The notes: generated by a model not told the origin, from the letters alone. Counted from the first letter of the stretch, positions 14,554-23,311 are shown. The stretch is 36,526 nt of DNA from CAYGYG01 sp964354155 (GCA_964354155.1 CAYGYG010000027.1:1-36526); one strand, 5' to 3'. Numbers and translations: made by a program.

Positions 14554-15342
14554 CTAAACTTTCTGGTAGACACGCTCCCGCGTGCTGACCACTCTGAAAC
14601 CTTCGACGCCAAGCAGAATTTCGGTCTTGCCCAAGATAAGATGACCGCCCGGTTCGAGGGCCCCTTGGAAAATGTTCACCAGGCGCTTCTGGGCTTCTTT
14701 CTCGAAGTAGATCAGAACATTACGACAGAAGATCACGTCCACCTTGTCCGAAGGCGGCGGCCCGAATAGATCCTGGCAGGAGAATTGGGTGTGTTTCTTC
14801 AGCTCCGGGATTACGGCATAGCGGTCGTTTTTCTTCCGGAAGTACCGCTCGACCAGGGAACGGGGCAGATAGGAAAGGGCGAATTCGCCGTAGCTGCCTT
14901 CCTGGGCGTGTCGGACCGCATCCTGGTCAACATCGGTCCCCAGAATCCTGATGCGACAGCGAGTCACCCGATCGCCCAGCGTCTCACGTAGACAGATGGC
15001 GATCGAATAGGCTTCTTCCCCCGAAGCGCAGCCGGCACTCCAGAAGACGATCGACCGCTGGTCAAGCAGCCGGGGCAGTAGATTGGTCCGGAAATAGTCA
15101 AAGACTTCGGGGTTCCGATAAAAATAGGAAAGATTGATCGGAATCGTATCGAGCAGCAGGTTAAGCTCCGTAGGCTGGTTTCTGATGTATTCATGATAGG
15201 CACCGTACTCGGCAATGGACAGGGCACGCATCCGGACCGCCAACCGCCGCTTCAATGGTTTTTCTTTGTAGTAAAGACAGGGAAAACCGGTTCGATCAGC
15301 GATGTACCTCAGCAGGAGCAGGTAGCTATCAGCTGGCGGCAC
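14554..15342 (-). CDS. cheR: Chemotaxis protein methyltransferase CheR
   Basis: This 262-residue CheR methylates receptor glutamates using S-adenosylmethionine. The N-terminal helical domain (1-75) precedes the Rossmann domain. That domain has SAGCASGEEAYSIA (SAM loop), GTDVDQDAVRHAQEG and FCRNVLIYF, all typical. No C-terminal TPR is attached; the neighbouring gene encodes a TPR protein instead. Its ATG lies 14 bp inside the upstream DUF4388/TPR gene, so expression is coupled. Confidence 0.95.
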   Translation of the reverse strand: MPPADSYLLLLRYIADRTGFPCLYYKEKPLKRRLAVRMRALSIAEYGAYHEYIRNQPTELNLLLDTIPINLSYFYRNPEVFDYFRTNLLPRLLDQRSIVFWSAGCASGEEAYSIAICLRETLGDRVTRCRIRILGTDVDQDAVRHAQEGSYGEFALSYLPRSLVERYFRKKNDRYAVIPELKKHTQFSCQDLFGPPPSDKVDVIFCRNVLIYFEKEAQKRLVNIFQGALEPGGHLILGKTEILLGVEGFRVVSTRERVYQKV

Positions 15343-16909
15343 TTCTCAGGGTTTCTAAATTCTTCATCAGGACTACATCCTGGGGATTCAACTGGGAGGC
15401 CTTCTCCCACAGGGCCAGGGCTTTGCTCTTGTCGCCCTGCTTCAAATAGATGCTGCCCAGGCGATAGTAGACACCGAAGTCTCGTTTGGGCTCGGGTACC
15501 CGCTCGTATTCCTCGCGCGCCGCACCAAAAAGTTCTTCGCGATAGTAGAAGTCCGCCAGCTTGAGCCGCCCGGCGATGCTGTTAGGTGCGATCTCGATGA
15601 TGCGTCGGTAGAGTTTCTCCGCCTCCTCGGCACGGCCGATGGTCTCGTCGAAAACCGCGCAGTTGAGCAGGAATTCCGTCCCCTGGGAGAACTTATCGCG
15701 GCCCTCGTTCACAATCGACTCGGCCCGTGTCCGGTCGTCAAGCCGGTGATAGGTCAACAGCAGGTAACAGTATGGTTCGTAGAGAAGGTTGTCGATCTCA
15801 AGGGCCTGAATGAAGCAGTTCTTGGCCTGGGCAAAATCGTCATTGCGAAAATAGTACCGCCCCAGGTTGACCAGGGCCTTCTTGTTCTTGGGGTCGATGC
15901 GAAAGGCTTCTTCGTACGCCTGCACGGCATCCGGCCAGCGCTCCAGTTTCTCGTAGACCACCCCGATGTTGTTGAGCGTGTTCGCCCGCCGCTCCCGGGC
16001 CAAGGATTTTTCAAGATAGTTGACCGCGGTGGTCCAGTTCCCCTGTTTCATGTCGATCAGACCCAAGTAGAAATTGGCCTCGCTGTTTTCCATCTCGATC
16101 TCGAGAATACGGCGGTATTCGCGTTCCGCCTCATCATACATCTCGGTCTTGAAGAAGGCATAGCCAAGATTCTTGTGTTCCTCAACACTCCCTTTTGTCT
16201 TTTCGACCACCACGACATCGGGCTTTTCGATGATGCCCGCCGAGAAAAGGCCGTAGAGCGTGCGGCAGGTGGCGAAGAAGTCGAACTCCGATGCTTTGAC
16301 AATCTCGTCGATCGTCCGTTCGCCGTCAATTAGTGCGATAATCTTCTTCTCGTCATCGGTGAAGTTCAACGGTTTGTCAAACGGCTTCTGCCTGAGCACC
16401 GTGTCGAACGGCGGTAATTTGCCTTCCAGCTTCTTCCACTCGCTGATGCGGCGCGCACCTTCCAGGAGCAGTTCCTGAGGCGTTATGAAGACCGAGAATT
16501 CCTCGACCGGCGGCAAGAGATCCGGCTCGAAACTGAAGTAGCCGGTCTCCCAGGTCAGCATCTGGAAGACGACTTCCTCGATTTGATACTTGAGAAAGTG
16601 CTCAAGATCTTCCCGGTTGATCGCGCCCATTTCGATCAGCACTTCGCCGAGCCGCTTTTTCTCCTCCTTCTGGCGGATCAAAGCCTGTTCCAGCACCCCC
16701 TGGGCGATCTTCTTCTGCGTCACCAAAACGTCGCCCAGCCGATCGCGCCGATTGATGAGATTGGCATAGATGATACCGGTGTCGCGGATAAAGACATTGC
16801 CAAAATTCCGCCCATCAGTTACCGACAGGCACCCGGCCCGATTCGAGAAAGTCAATAGCTGGAGCACGTCGGTGAACGATGCTTCGCTCAGCGAACCTTT
16901 GACGGCCAT
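15329..16909 (-). CDS. DUF4388 (PATAN)-MshEN-like-TPR protein, candidate c-di-GMP sensor
   Basis: This 526-residue cytoplasmic protein opens with a DUF4388/PATAN-type segment (MAVKGSLSEASFTDVLQLLT). Residues 57-80 and 86-109 form two 24-residue motifs separated by exactly five residues. Both begin RLG, keep L at positions 17 and 21 and end in Q. This is the layout of the MshEN c-di-GMP-binding domain. The second copy is a full match; the first has K where the motif has G. IEEVVFQMLTWETGYFSFEPD (110-130) follows, then a winged-helix-like region (~184-228). About seven TPR-like repeats fill 244-520. The start (ATG 16909) overlaps the upstream stop by one base. Role inferred: scaffold linking a second messenger to partner proteins. 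Confidence 0.8.
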   Translation of the reverse strand: MAVKGSLSEASFTDVLQLLTFSNRAGCLSVTDGRNFGNVFIRDTGIIYANLINRRDRLGDVLVTQKKIAQGVLEQALIRQKEEKKRLGEVLIEMGAINREDLEHFLKYQIEEVVFQMLTWETGYFSFEPDLLPPVEEFSVFITPQELLLEGARRISEWKKLEGKLPPFDTVLRQKPFDKPLNFTDDEKKIIALIDGERTIDEIVKASEFDFFATCRTLYGLFSAGIIEKPDVVVVEKTKGSVEEHKNLGYAFFKTEMYDEAEREYRRILEIEMENSEANFYLGLIDMKQGNWTTAVNYLEKSLARERRANTLNNIGVVYEKLERWPDAVQAYEEAFRIDPKNKKALVNLGRYYFRNDDFAQAKNCFIQALEIDNLLYEPYCYLLLTYHRLDDRTRAESIVNEGRDKFSQGTEFLLNCAVFDETIGRAEEAEKLYRRIIEIAPNSIAGRLKLADFYYREELFGAAREEYERVPEPKRDFGVYYRLGSIYLKQGDKSKALALWEKASQLNPQDVVLMKNLETLRSAAS

Positions 16910-18681
16910 CAGTACTCCTCCCAGACCTCTTCGTTCCAGATGCTGGGCACCGGTACCCATTCCGGCTTCGCCGTTTCACCAACTTGCCTGATGTCCGGAA
17001 CTGGTTCGGGCGGCACGGCCACCGCTTCACCGGGGAAACCCAGCGGCACCGGTTCTTCCTTGACCCGTCCGTCAAGAAAATCGTCGATATCACCGAATGA
17101 GCCGATCTCGGGCAGTTCGGCCGGGACGGCCCGGCCCTTGAGCTTGATGTACTCGGCCACCGTCTTGTAGTCGGGCGGGCTGAGGGGAGCGTCGATACCG
17201 AACTCGAAAAGGTACTTGATATCGCTGCTCCAGGGCAGGCTCAGCGAAGGCACCGAGGAAGAGACGATGATCTGGCGGTCTTCTTTGACATACTGACTGA
17301 GCAACTGCGCGAACTCGGCACGCCGTACCTCGGCCAGGAAGTCCACGTTGTCCAAGACCAAAACGTCGGCCGCTTCGAACGGGAACGACTCGGCAAGGTT
17401 GAAATACCGGACCACAAAATCGGGATGGTCTTTCTGGATGCGGTCCGCCAGCGCAAATAGCAGATGGGATTTGCCCCAGCCTTTCTGACCCACGACCACA
17501 AACGGATTGAGCTTCTTCCCCAGGTTCTTGATCATGTCCTGCCCCAGCCCGTAGACGACTTCGTTGCACTCGCCGACGATGTAGCTGTCGAATGTTTTCT
17601 CAAACTTAGGCAGGGCAAGCATCTCGTGCAGTCCCTGCATCCGCTTTTCGAACTCGTCGACTTTGTCCGGAGAGAAAAGTACGCGTTCGATCGCCATCGC
17701 CTCGGCCGGAAAACGCCGGGCATCAATCGAGCCGAATTCTTTCTGGAGTTCAACTAAACGCTTCACCTTGTCGACAAATGCTTCGTAGGCCAGCTTGAGC
17801 GTTTCCATGTCTTGATTGAGCAGCGGTTTGAGAGCGGACACATCGAAACCTTTCATCTCCCAGATATAGATCTTCTCCTTGAATTCCTCGCGGGCCAAGG
17901 CTTCGCCTTCGACCATCGAAATCGCCTGGTAGGCCTCGGTCTTCAATTCTTCAATGAGTGAAGGCATCACCGGCTCGGCGCTCCGGGTCCGATAATAATC
18001 ACGCAAGGCAAGTCGGGTCGTGTTCAGGTCCAGCGGAAACTGCGCAATCGTTGAGTAGGCGATAAGCCGGTTCAGCGCCCCTTCAAGTTCGCGAACCGAA
18101 CCCTTCACAACCCGCGCGATTTCCTGGGCGATTTCATCGGGTAGAATCAGGCCGCGATCCTCGGCTTTCTTCCTGAGGATGTTGACTCGCGACGTCTCCT
18201 TGAGATGACCCAGCTCGCAAACCAGCCCGCCCTCGAGCCGAGACCGGATCTTACTGTCGAAATTAGTCAAATCCTGGGGCGGCCCGTTGGCCGAAACAAC
18301 CAGCTGGTGGTTCTCCGTCAGGAAATGCTCAAGAATCAGGAAAAGCTCGTCCAGGGCCCGGGTATCATCACGCAATAGGTGCAGATCGTCAAAAACCAGA
18401 CACTCGGCGGCCTTGATTTCCTGCTTGTAGTCGGCCGCGTTCGGGTGTTTGAGCGCCTCGACAAACTCCAGCCCGTTGACCAGCTTGGTCGTGAGCTTGG
18501 CGCTGAATGCTTGGTAGATCGCGGCCAGCAAGTGCGATTTGCCTAGACCGACATCTGAGTAAATGTAGAGCGGGTTGAAAATCGCCCCGGGCATTTCGAG
18601 AACGCGCTGCGCCGCGAGGAAGGCAATCTTGTTCTCTTCACCCACGCAGAAGTTCTCAAAGGTGAACGTCTTCTTGACCAC
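16909..18681 (-). CDS. Tandem DnaA-type AAA+ ATPase without DNA-binding domain
   Basis: This 590-residue protein has two DnaA-like AAA+ modules. Module 1 (residues 5-210) starts like DnaA domain III (FTFENFCVGEENKIAF). It has Walker A GLGKSH (45-50), Walker B LVFDDLH (95-101), sensor-1 VVSANG, box VII SRLEGG (148-152) and sensor-2 GSVRELEGALNRL. Residues 240-355 form a charged helical linker. Module 2 (360-516) starts FEKTFDSYIVGECNEVV and has Walker A GWGKSH (401-406), but Walker B reads LVLDNVD, with N in place of the second acid, and there is no sensor-2 arginine motif. DnaA domain IV is absent, so this is not a replication initiator. The GTG start overlaps the upstream stop by one base. 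The tail is proline- and acid-rich. Confidence 0.85.
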   Translation of the reverse strand: MVKKTFTFENFCVGEENKIAFLAAQRVLEMPGAIFNPLYIYSDVGLGKSHLLAAIYQAFSAKLTTKLVNGLEFVEALKHPNAADYKQEIKAAECLVFDDLHLLRDDTRALDELFLILEHFLTENHQLVVSANGPPQDLTNFDSKIRSRLEGGLVCELGHLKETSRVNILRKKAEDRGLILPDEIAQEIARVVKGSVRELEGALNRLIAYSTIAQFPLDLNTTRLALRDYYRTRSAEPVMPSLIEELKTEAYQAISMVEGEALAREEFKEKIYIWEMKGFDVSALKPLLNQDMETLKLAYEAFVDKVKRLVELQKEFGSIDARRFPAEAMAIERVLFSPDKVDEFEKRMQGLHEMLALPKFEKTFDSYIVGECNEVVYGLGQDMIKNLGKKLNPFVVVGQKGWGKSHLLFALADRIQKDHPDFVVRYFNLAESFPFEAADVLVLDNVDFLAEVRRAEFAQLLSQYVKEDRQIIVSSSVPSLSLPWSSDIKYLFEFGIDAPLSPPDYKTVAEYIKLKGRAVPAELPEIGSFGDIDDFLDGRVKEEPVPLGFPGEAVAVPPEPVPDIRQVGETAKPEWVPVPSIWNEEVWEEY

Positions 18682-19109
18682 TATTTCCTCTCGATCTTGT
18701 CAAGGATACGCTGCAGGCCCCGCCCGATATCTCCGGCACAGCACTCCGACGCCGCCTTGACCACCCCGGGTAGGGTGCGATCATCAAACATGCTGACGAG
18801 AAAAAACTCACCACAGAGCAGCAGATAGAAAAGGCTCATTTTCTTACCTTCCTGCAAAAATTCGTCAAACGCTCTCTCCCCGACCAACTCAGCCATGGCC
18901 ATGGTGGAATTGAAGATCCCGCCGGCCAGGGCCGCGATGCTCACGACATCGAACGATGACGAAAAACCACGCTGCGCCAGCATCTGCCCCGAACGTGTAA
19001 CCAAAACCGCCCATGTCGCGTTGGCGCTGTCCAAGTACTTCTGCAGAGCATTGCCCAGCGTCTTCAGGTCATCGCTCGACACCGAAATCCGCTCGAGGCT
19101 CTCTCTCAT
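18681..19109 (-). CDS. Roadblock/LC7 domain protein (MglB-like)
   Basis: This 142-residue single-domain protein has the roadblock pattern: TWAVLVTRSGQMLAQRGF, then VVSIAALAGGIFNSTMAMAELVG, then MSLFYLLLCGEFFLVSMFDD. Roadblock proteins act as dimers and regulate small Ras-like GTPases such as MglA in polarity and motility. No MglA-type GTPase gene is in the window. It is the first gene of the six-gene run. I use ATG 19109; a TTG at 19121 overlaps the -10 box. The promoter leaves ~5 bases of leader at most. Its position ahead of the ATPase and Che genes suggests it sets the module's switch. Confidence 0.85.
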   Translation of the reverse strand: MRESLERISVSSDDLKTLGNALQKYLDSANATWAVLVTRSGQMLAQRGFSSSFDVVSIAALAGGIFNSTMAMAELVGERAFDEFLQEGKKMSLFYLLLCGEFFLVSMFDDRTLPGVVKAASECCAGDIGRGLQRILDKIERK

Positions 19110-19120
19110 AACTAACGGCA

Positions 19121-19149
19121 ATTATATAACATATTCGTGCGAAAGTCAA
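19121..19149 (-). promoter_or_regulatory. Promoter of the roadblock-ATPase-che operon
   Basis: Minus strand: TTGACT (19144-19149), 17-bp spacer, TATAAT (19121-19126). The ATG at 19109 begins 11 bases past the -10 box, so the leader is too short for a Shine-Dalgarno site. Confidence 0.7.
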
Positions 19150-19183
19150 CCGGAATATCCAACCGGCCGAGGCACTTTAGCGC

Positions 19184-19211
19184 TTGACAGAAGCACGATA
19201 ATGGCTATATT
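19184..19211 (+). promoter_or_regulatory. Promoter of the small membrane protein gene
   Basis: TTGACA (19184-19189), 16-bp spacer, TATATT (19206-19211). Transcription starts near 19218, and the ribosome binding site AAGGAGAAG lies just before ATG 19232. It is divergent from the roadblock operon promoter. Confidence 0.7.
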
Positions 19212-19231
19212 GTTGGACGAAAGGAGAAGTC

Positions 19232-19480
19232 ATGTCGTATTGGGCGATTGTCATCTTTGTCCTGGGTTTGCTGGCGCTGCTTTTCAACCTGTTGGGTGTT
19301 TTCGAATGGTTCGTCCCGGTCTGGAGCATCGTTCTCATGCTCGTCGCCTTCGCCATGCTCGCACGCATCGCGGCCAAGGAAAGGAACGGCGAGAAGGAAG
19401 CATTGAGGAAAAGCATTGAGGACCTGGAGATAAAACTCAAAGGCATCAATACCCCGGCTGGACCGCAACCACGCCTGTAG
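19232..19480 (+). CDS. Small two-helix membrane protein with coiled-coil tail
   Basis: An 82-residue protein I do not recognise as a named family. Two hydrophobic segments span about residues 4-23 (WAIVIFVLGLLALLFNLLGV) and 27-45. A charged helix of ~25 residues follows (ERNGEKEALRKSIEDLEIKLK), likely a short cytoplasmic coiled coil. It has a clear promoter and ribosome binding site, so it is probably real. It ends convergently, 2 bases from the amidohydrolase gene, and sits head-to-head with the roadblock operon. Confidence 0.7.
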   Translation: MSYWAIVIFVLGLLALLFNLLGVFEWFVPVWSIVLMLVAFAMLARIAAKERNGEKEALRKSIEDLEIKLKGINTPAGPQPRL

Positions 19481-19482
19481 TC

Positions 19483-21006
19483 TTACTGCCGGCCGACCAC
19501 CTCACCGTCAAAGACGGTCATAAATACTTCCGTGCCGATAACCGCTTCGCCGCCGCCGATCCGACGACTTAGTACCACAAAATCAGCCACTTTGCCCGGC
19601 GTCAGCGAACCTTTGATCGCCTCTTCAAAAGAGCCATAGGCTCCGTTCTGCGTGTAGGCCCGGATCGCTTCTTCAACCGACAACCGCTCCGCCTTCACTG
19701 GGTGATTGACAGCCCAATGGATCCCGTAGACGGGCCCGGGCGGCATGCAGTCCGAACCGAACAGGATCACTACGCCCAGTTTCCGAAAAGTACGGAATCG
19801 ATTCGTCTGCGCCCACTGCTTCCGGCCCAGGTACGTCTCGTACATTCCGCCCGGCCGGCCCCAATTGCCGATGAAGTTGGGCTGGAACGAGACTAGGAGG
19901 TTAAGCCGGGACACCAAAGCCAGATCCCCCGGCCGGGTCATGACTTCCACGTGTTCGATCCGGTGGCGCTGCCGGTTTGGGCTGATGCCGACCGTGGCAA
20001 AAGCTCTGAGCACCTGACTGGTTGCACGGTCACCAATCGTGTGAATCAGTACCTGGGTACCGTTCGCTTCGGCCCGCTGGATGATGGCCACGAGACGGCG
20101 TTGCGCGTACAGCAGCAGTCCGCGGTTGGCGCGGTTGCCCTTGTAGCCATCGTACAGGGCCGCGGTGCGGGCGCCGATTGAGCCGTCAGCATACAGCTTG
20201 ACCCCGCCCAGCTTCACAAACTCGTTATCCGGACCGCCTTCTTTCCGCAGCGTCAGGAGATAGTCGAAGTCCGCGACATCGAAACTCGTGTAGAATCTCA
20301 GTCGCCGCTTCGGGTTCGACCGGAAGTACCGCATCAGGTGCTCAAAGTAGAAGCGGTCGACCATCTCGTGGACCGAAGTTATGCCAAGTTCCAGTCCCAG
20401 TCCGACCGCATAGTCGATAGCTTCGGCCATATCGTTATTCCGCGGAGGAAAGATCCGGTTGATCTTGGCGACGACGTCTTCGAGCAGCAGCCCGCTCACC
20501 CGGTCGACCTTCGGCCAGGCGGTACCGATCATGGCCAATGCCTTCGTGTTGGCAAAGGCGATGTGACCGCAGACTCGACGCAGCACGAGCGGCCGGTCCG
20601 GACTGAGCCGGTCCAGTTCCTGGCGGCTGAACACCGTGGCCGGGTTGCACCGGGCCCCGGGCCAGCAACTCTGGTCCCAATCGACCCCGATCACCAGCCG
20701 GCGGCCGGTTGCGCCGCGCACGCATTCCAGCAGATCACTTTTGCTCGTGCATCGACTCAGGTCAAGACGCAGTTTCTTTTCGATCCCCGTGCCGATCATG
20801 TGGGTATGGCTGTCGACAAACCCGGGGATGACCGTTTTTCGCCCAAGGTCCATGACGCGACCACCGGATCCGAGCCGCCGCCGGACCTGCGCCGAAGTTC
20901 CAACGAAGTCAATCCGATTGCCGACGACAACCAGACCCGAAGCCCGGGGCCAGCTCGGGTCCATGGTGATAATCCGGGAATTTACGATCCCCCATGGTTT
21001 CTTCAT
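19483..21006 (-). CDS. YtcJ-like metal-dependent amidohydrolase
   Basis: This 507-residue protein of the amidohydrolase-3 (YtcJ/LAF3) group hydrolyses an amide-like substrate that cannot be told from sequence. The metal-site signature H67-x-H69 (VDSHTHM) and GGVKLYADGSIGART are present. So are IHTIGDRAT, RHRIEHVE and the late aspartate in FGSDCMPPGP, and the tail GKVADFVVL is typical. There is no signal peptide, so it is cytoplasmic. It is the last gene of the operon begun by the prepilin peptidase and overlaps the barrel gene by 4 bp (ATGA). Confidence 0.88.
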   Translation of the reverse strand: MKKPWGIVNSRIITMDPSWPRASGLVVVGNRIDFVGTSAQVRRRLGSGGRVMDLGRKTVIPGFVDSHTHMIGTGIEKKLRLDLSRCTSKSDLLECVRGATGRRLVIGVDWDQSCWPGARCNPATVFSRQELDRLSPDRPLVLRRVCGHIAFANTKALAMIGTAWPKVDRVSGLLLEDVVAKINRIFPPRNNDMAEAIDYAVGLGLELGITSVHEMVDRFYFEHLMRYFRSNPKRRLRFYTSFDVADFDYLLTLRKEGGPDNEFVKLGGVKLYADGSIGARTAALYDGYKGNRANRGLLLYAQRRLVAIIQRAEANGTQVLIHTIGDRATSQVLRAFATVGISPNRQRHRIEHVEVMTRPGDLALVSRLNLLVSFQPNFIGNWGRPGGMYETYLGRKQWAQTNRFRTFRKLGVVILFGSDCMPPGPVYGIHWAVNHPVKAERLSVEEAIRAYTQNGAYGSFEEAIKGSLTPGKVADFVVLSRRIGGGEAVIGTEVFMTVFDGEVVGRQ

Positions 21007-22280
21007 AAGCCGACCTCGCCTCCGGCGCCGAACCTTCTGCCCAAAACCGGGCAGTCGTCATAGTAGAGCCCGCGGCGGTCAAGGACATTGGCGCAGGCTC
21101 CATTAAGCTTGAGCCACCGGTGCTGAAAAGATGCCGCGACCGAGAAAAAAAGCAGCCCCCCCAGGGAATCAACCAGACCGGCCCGCGCCGAAACAAAGGT
21201 CATTGATGGACTTAACTTCAGGCGTGACGTAATTCTCAGGCCCAGCGTGTCTTGAAGTGAGAACCGGGGGCGAAACGGGATCGGTTGATTTCCCTCGCGA
21301 TAGACAAAGGCCAATCGATTGTCAATCCGGCCCGCCTCGCTGATCAGGAAAATCCCGGCCTCTGACTCATTCAATCTTGCCGCGTAAGCAATCGTCCAAC
21401 CTGGGTTAAAAACCAGTCTCCGGTCCCAATCAACGAACTGGTGTTTGAGGCCGATGACGTGCCGTTTCAGCATCACCCTAATCCTGGTTTCAATCCAGAG
21501 ATGGGCCGCTTCATCTTCGATCTTCTGCGTCCAGCGTACGGGCCGGTCCTGGGCGAAGAAGGCATCATAGGAGTCAAACCTCGGGCCCTGTCCGACCTCG
21601 CCCGATACTGCCACCGGCCCCCATCCGACGGCGTAAGTCAGCGCCGGAAAGATCTCATCGGACCAAAATCCAAGGTTGCTGCCGAATCCAATCCGGGGCG
21701 ACAACTTCGGGATGCTCGGCACGAAGAACAATTCCAGTCGGTAACCGGCCGCGTCATCGAAGCGCCTGGAATACGTAATGCCCGCGCGCCCGCTCACCAC
21801 TTTTTCAGAGAAGAAAACTGATGCGGTCGCCCCGCGCTCGCTGAATTCGAAATCATCGTTGCGGCCCTGGTGATAGGTAGCCCCGAAGAGCAGACTGCTC
21901 CTCGAAAACGGCAGCGCGACGCTGGCGCGGGGCTTTGTGACCAGGTACTCTCTGCCCATCTTTTTCCGGTCAAACTCAAGTCCAAGGTCAATCACCACCG
22001 GGCTTGAGATCCAGCTTGCTTCGAATGCGCTCCGCAAGTTCTCCACCTCGACCAATCCGTCGTCGAGATGATAAGCGGCAATGCCGCGCGCCGCCAGCTT
22101 GTTCCGGGCAAGGTTCAGGCCGCCATAACCGACGCCGATGCCGCCCACCATGAACCCGGCGGCAAGCCATTCATGCCTTTCCGACCAGCGGGGCATACGG
22201 GCAATGTCAATGTCCAGGGGGGACGGTACCGGCGGCAGCGAATCAGCCAGGACCACGGCCGCGGCAAGAACCAGCATCAT
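21003..22280 (-). CDS. Probable outer-membrane beta-barrel protein
   Basis: This 425-residue protein has a short N-terminal signal (MMLVLAAAVVLADS). Many alternating amphipathic strands follow, each ending in aromatic or charged turns (ASVALPFSRSSLLFGATYH, GRAGITYSRRFDDAAGYRLE, LTYAVGWGPVAVSGEVG, RLKLSPSMTFVSARAGLVD). This fits a transmembrane barrel of the outer membrane. I recognise no named family. It overlaps mtnA by 4 bp and the amidohydrolase by 4 bp. Such tight coupling to two cytoplasmic enzymes is odd and may reflect operon shuffling. Confidence 0.65.
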   Translation of the reverse strand: MMLVLAAAVVLADSLPPVPSPLDIDIARMPRWSERHEWLAAGFMVGGIGVGYGGLNLARNKLAARGIAAYHLDDGLVEVENLRSAFEASWISSPVVIDLGLEFDRKKMGREYLVTKPRASVALPFSRSSLLFGATYHQGRNDDFEFSERGATASVFFSEKVVSGRAGITYSRRFDDAAGYRLELFFVPSIPKLSPRIGFGSNLGFWSDEIFPALTYAVGWGPVAVSGEVGQGPRFDSYDAFFAQDRPVRWTQKIEDEAAHLWIETRIRVMLKRHVIGLKHQFVDWDRRLVFNPGWTIAYAARLNESEAGIFLISEAGRIDNRLAFVYREGNQPIPFRPRFSLQDTLGLRITSRLKLSPSMTFVSARAGLVDSLGGLLFFSVAASFQHRWLKLNGACANVLDRRGLYYDDCPVLGRRFGAGGEVGL

Positions 22281-23305
22281 AGTCTTGACCGCATACGTTG
22301 GATGGACCGACCGTAGGGTGCTCGGACAAGACCTTGATCGGTTATGATTCCGGTGACGAGTCGACCAGGCGTGATGTCAAAGGCCGGATTCAGTGCCGGC
22401 ACCGCGCGCGGGGCCACGAGGCGGCCGCAGACTTCCTTCACTTCCGATTCACGCCGATACTCGATCGGTATGGACGACCCGTCTTTGATCTTCGGGTCAA
22501 AGGTCGACCACGGTGCGGCAACATAGAATGGTATGTGGTGATACCGGGTGATCATCGCCAGGCCCCTGGTGCCGATTTTGTTGGCAACGTCGCCGTTCGC
22601 CGCAATCCGATCGGCACCGACTAGGACAAGGTCCATGCCCCCGACAAAGCTAGCCGCCATGTTGTCGCAGACAAGGACCGTCTTGACGCCGTTCTGGTGC
22701 AGCTCCCAGGCGGTCAGCCGCGCCCCCTGAAGCAGGGGCCGGGTCTCGCAGGCATAGACCGTAAAGCGCCGGCCCCGGGCCTGAGCCTTGTACAAAACCC
22801 CCAGCGCCGTGCCGATTCCCGCCGTGGCCAGCGCCCCGGCATTGCAGTAGACCATGATCTTGGCCCGGTCCTTGATAAGCCCGGCGCCGTGCTCACCGAT
22901 GCGCTCGCAAGACACGACATCTTCGGCTTCGATTCTCTTCGCTTCCGCCATGATCTCTTGCCTGGTCCTTCGCGCATCTCGTGCGTATCGGGCAAGGGCC
23001 GCGTCCATTCGATCGCAGGCCCAGAACAGATTCTGTGCGGTTGGACGGGCGCGCCGGATCAGTTTCAGAGCGTGACGCAGTCCGGTCGCAAGCTCTCGGT
23101 CGGACATGCGCTGGGCCTCAACCACGATACCCCACGCCGCAACAACACCGATCAAGGGCGCACCGCGCACGACCATCTCACGAATCGCAAAGTGAACGTC
23201 GCGGGCATTACGCGCGGTGAAATACTCGATTCGGTTCGGCAGTTTGCGCTGGTCAAGCAGGCGCAAGACGCCCCTGGTGTATCTTACGGTCTTGAATCTA
23301 AGCAC
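22277..23305 (-). CDS. mtnA: S-methyl-5-thioribose-1-phosphate isomerase
   Basis: This 342-residue enzyme of the methionine salvage pathway interconverts methylthioribose-1-phosphate and methylthioribulose-1-phosphate. The catalytic cysteine is C154 in VYCNAGALATAG, and the catalytic aspartate is D232 in VGADRIAANGD. The N-terminal IREMVVRGAPLIGVVAAWG and TRPLLQGARLTAWEL are hallmarks that separate it from eIF2B subunits. Related proteins can also act on ribose-1,5-bisphosphate, so the exact substrate is likely but not certain. It starts 6 bases after the prepilin peptidase gene. No other salvage gene is near. Confidence 0.93.
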   Translation of the reverse strand: MLRFKTVRYTRGVLRLLDQRKLPNRIEYFTARNARDVHFAIREMVVRGAPLIGVVAAWGIVVEAQRMSDRELATGLRHALKLIRRARPTAQNLFWACDRMDAALARYARDARRTRQEIMAEAKRIEAEDVVSCERIGEHGAGLIKDRAKIMVYCNAGALATAGIGTALGVLYKAQARGRRFTVYACETRPLLQGARLTAWELHQNGVKTVLVCDNMAASFVGGMDLVLVGADRIAANGDVANKIGTRGLAMITRYHHIPFYVAAPWSTFDPKIKDGSSIPIEYRRESEVKEVCGRLVAPRAVPALNPAFDITPGRLVTGIITDQGLVRAPYGRSIQRMRSRL

Positions 23306-23311
23306 GGTCGG

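Noticed and set aside
16909..18681. Chromosomal replication initiator DnaA and a nearby oriC
   Set aside because: No domain IV, two AAA+ modules, no dnaN or recF neighbour and no cluster of DnaA boxes that I can see.
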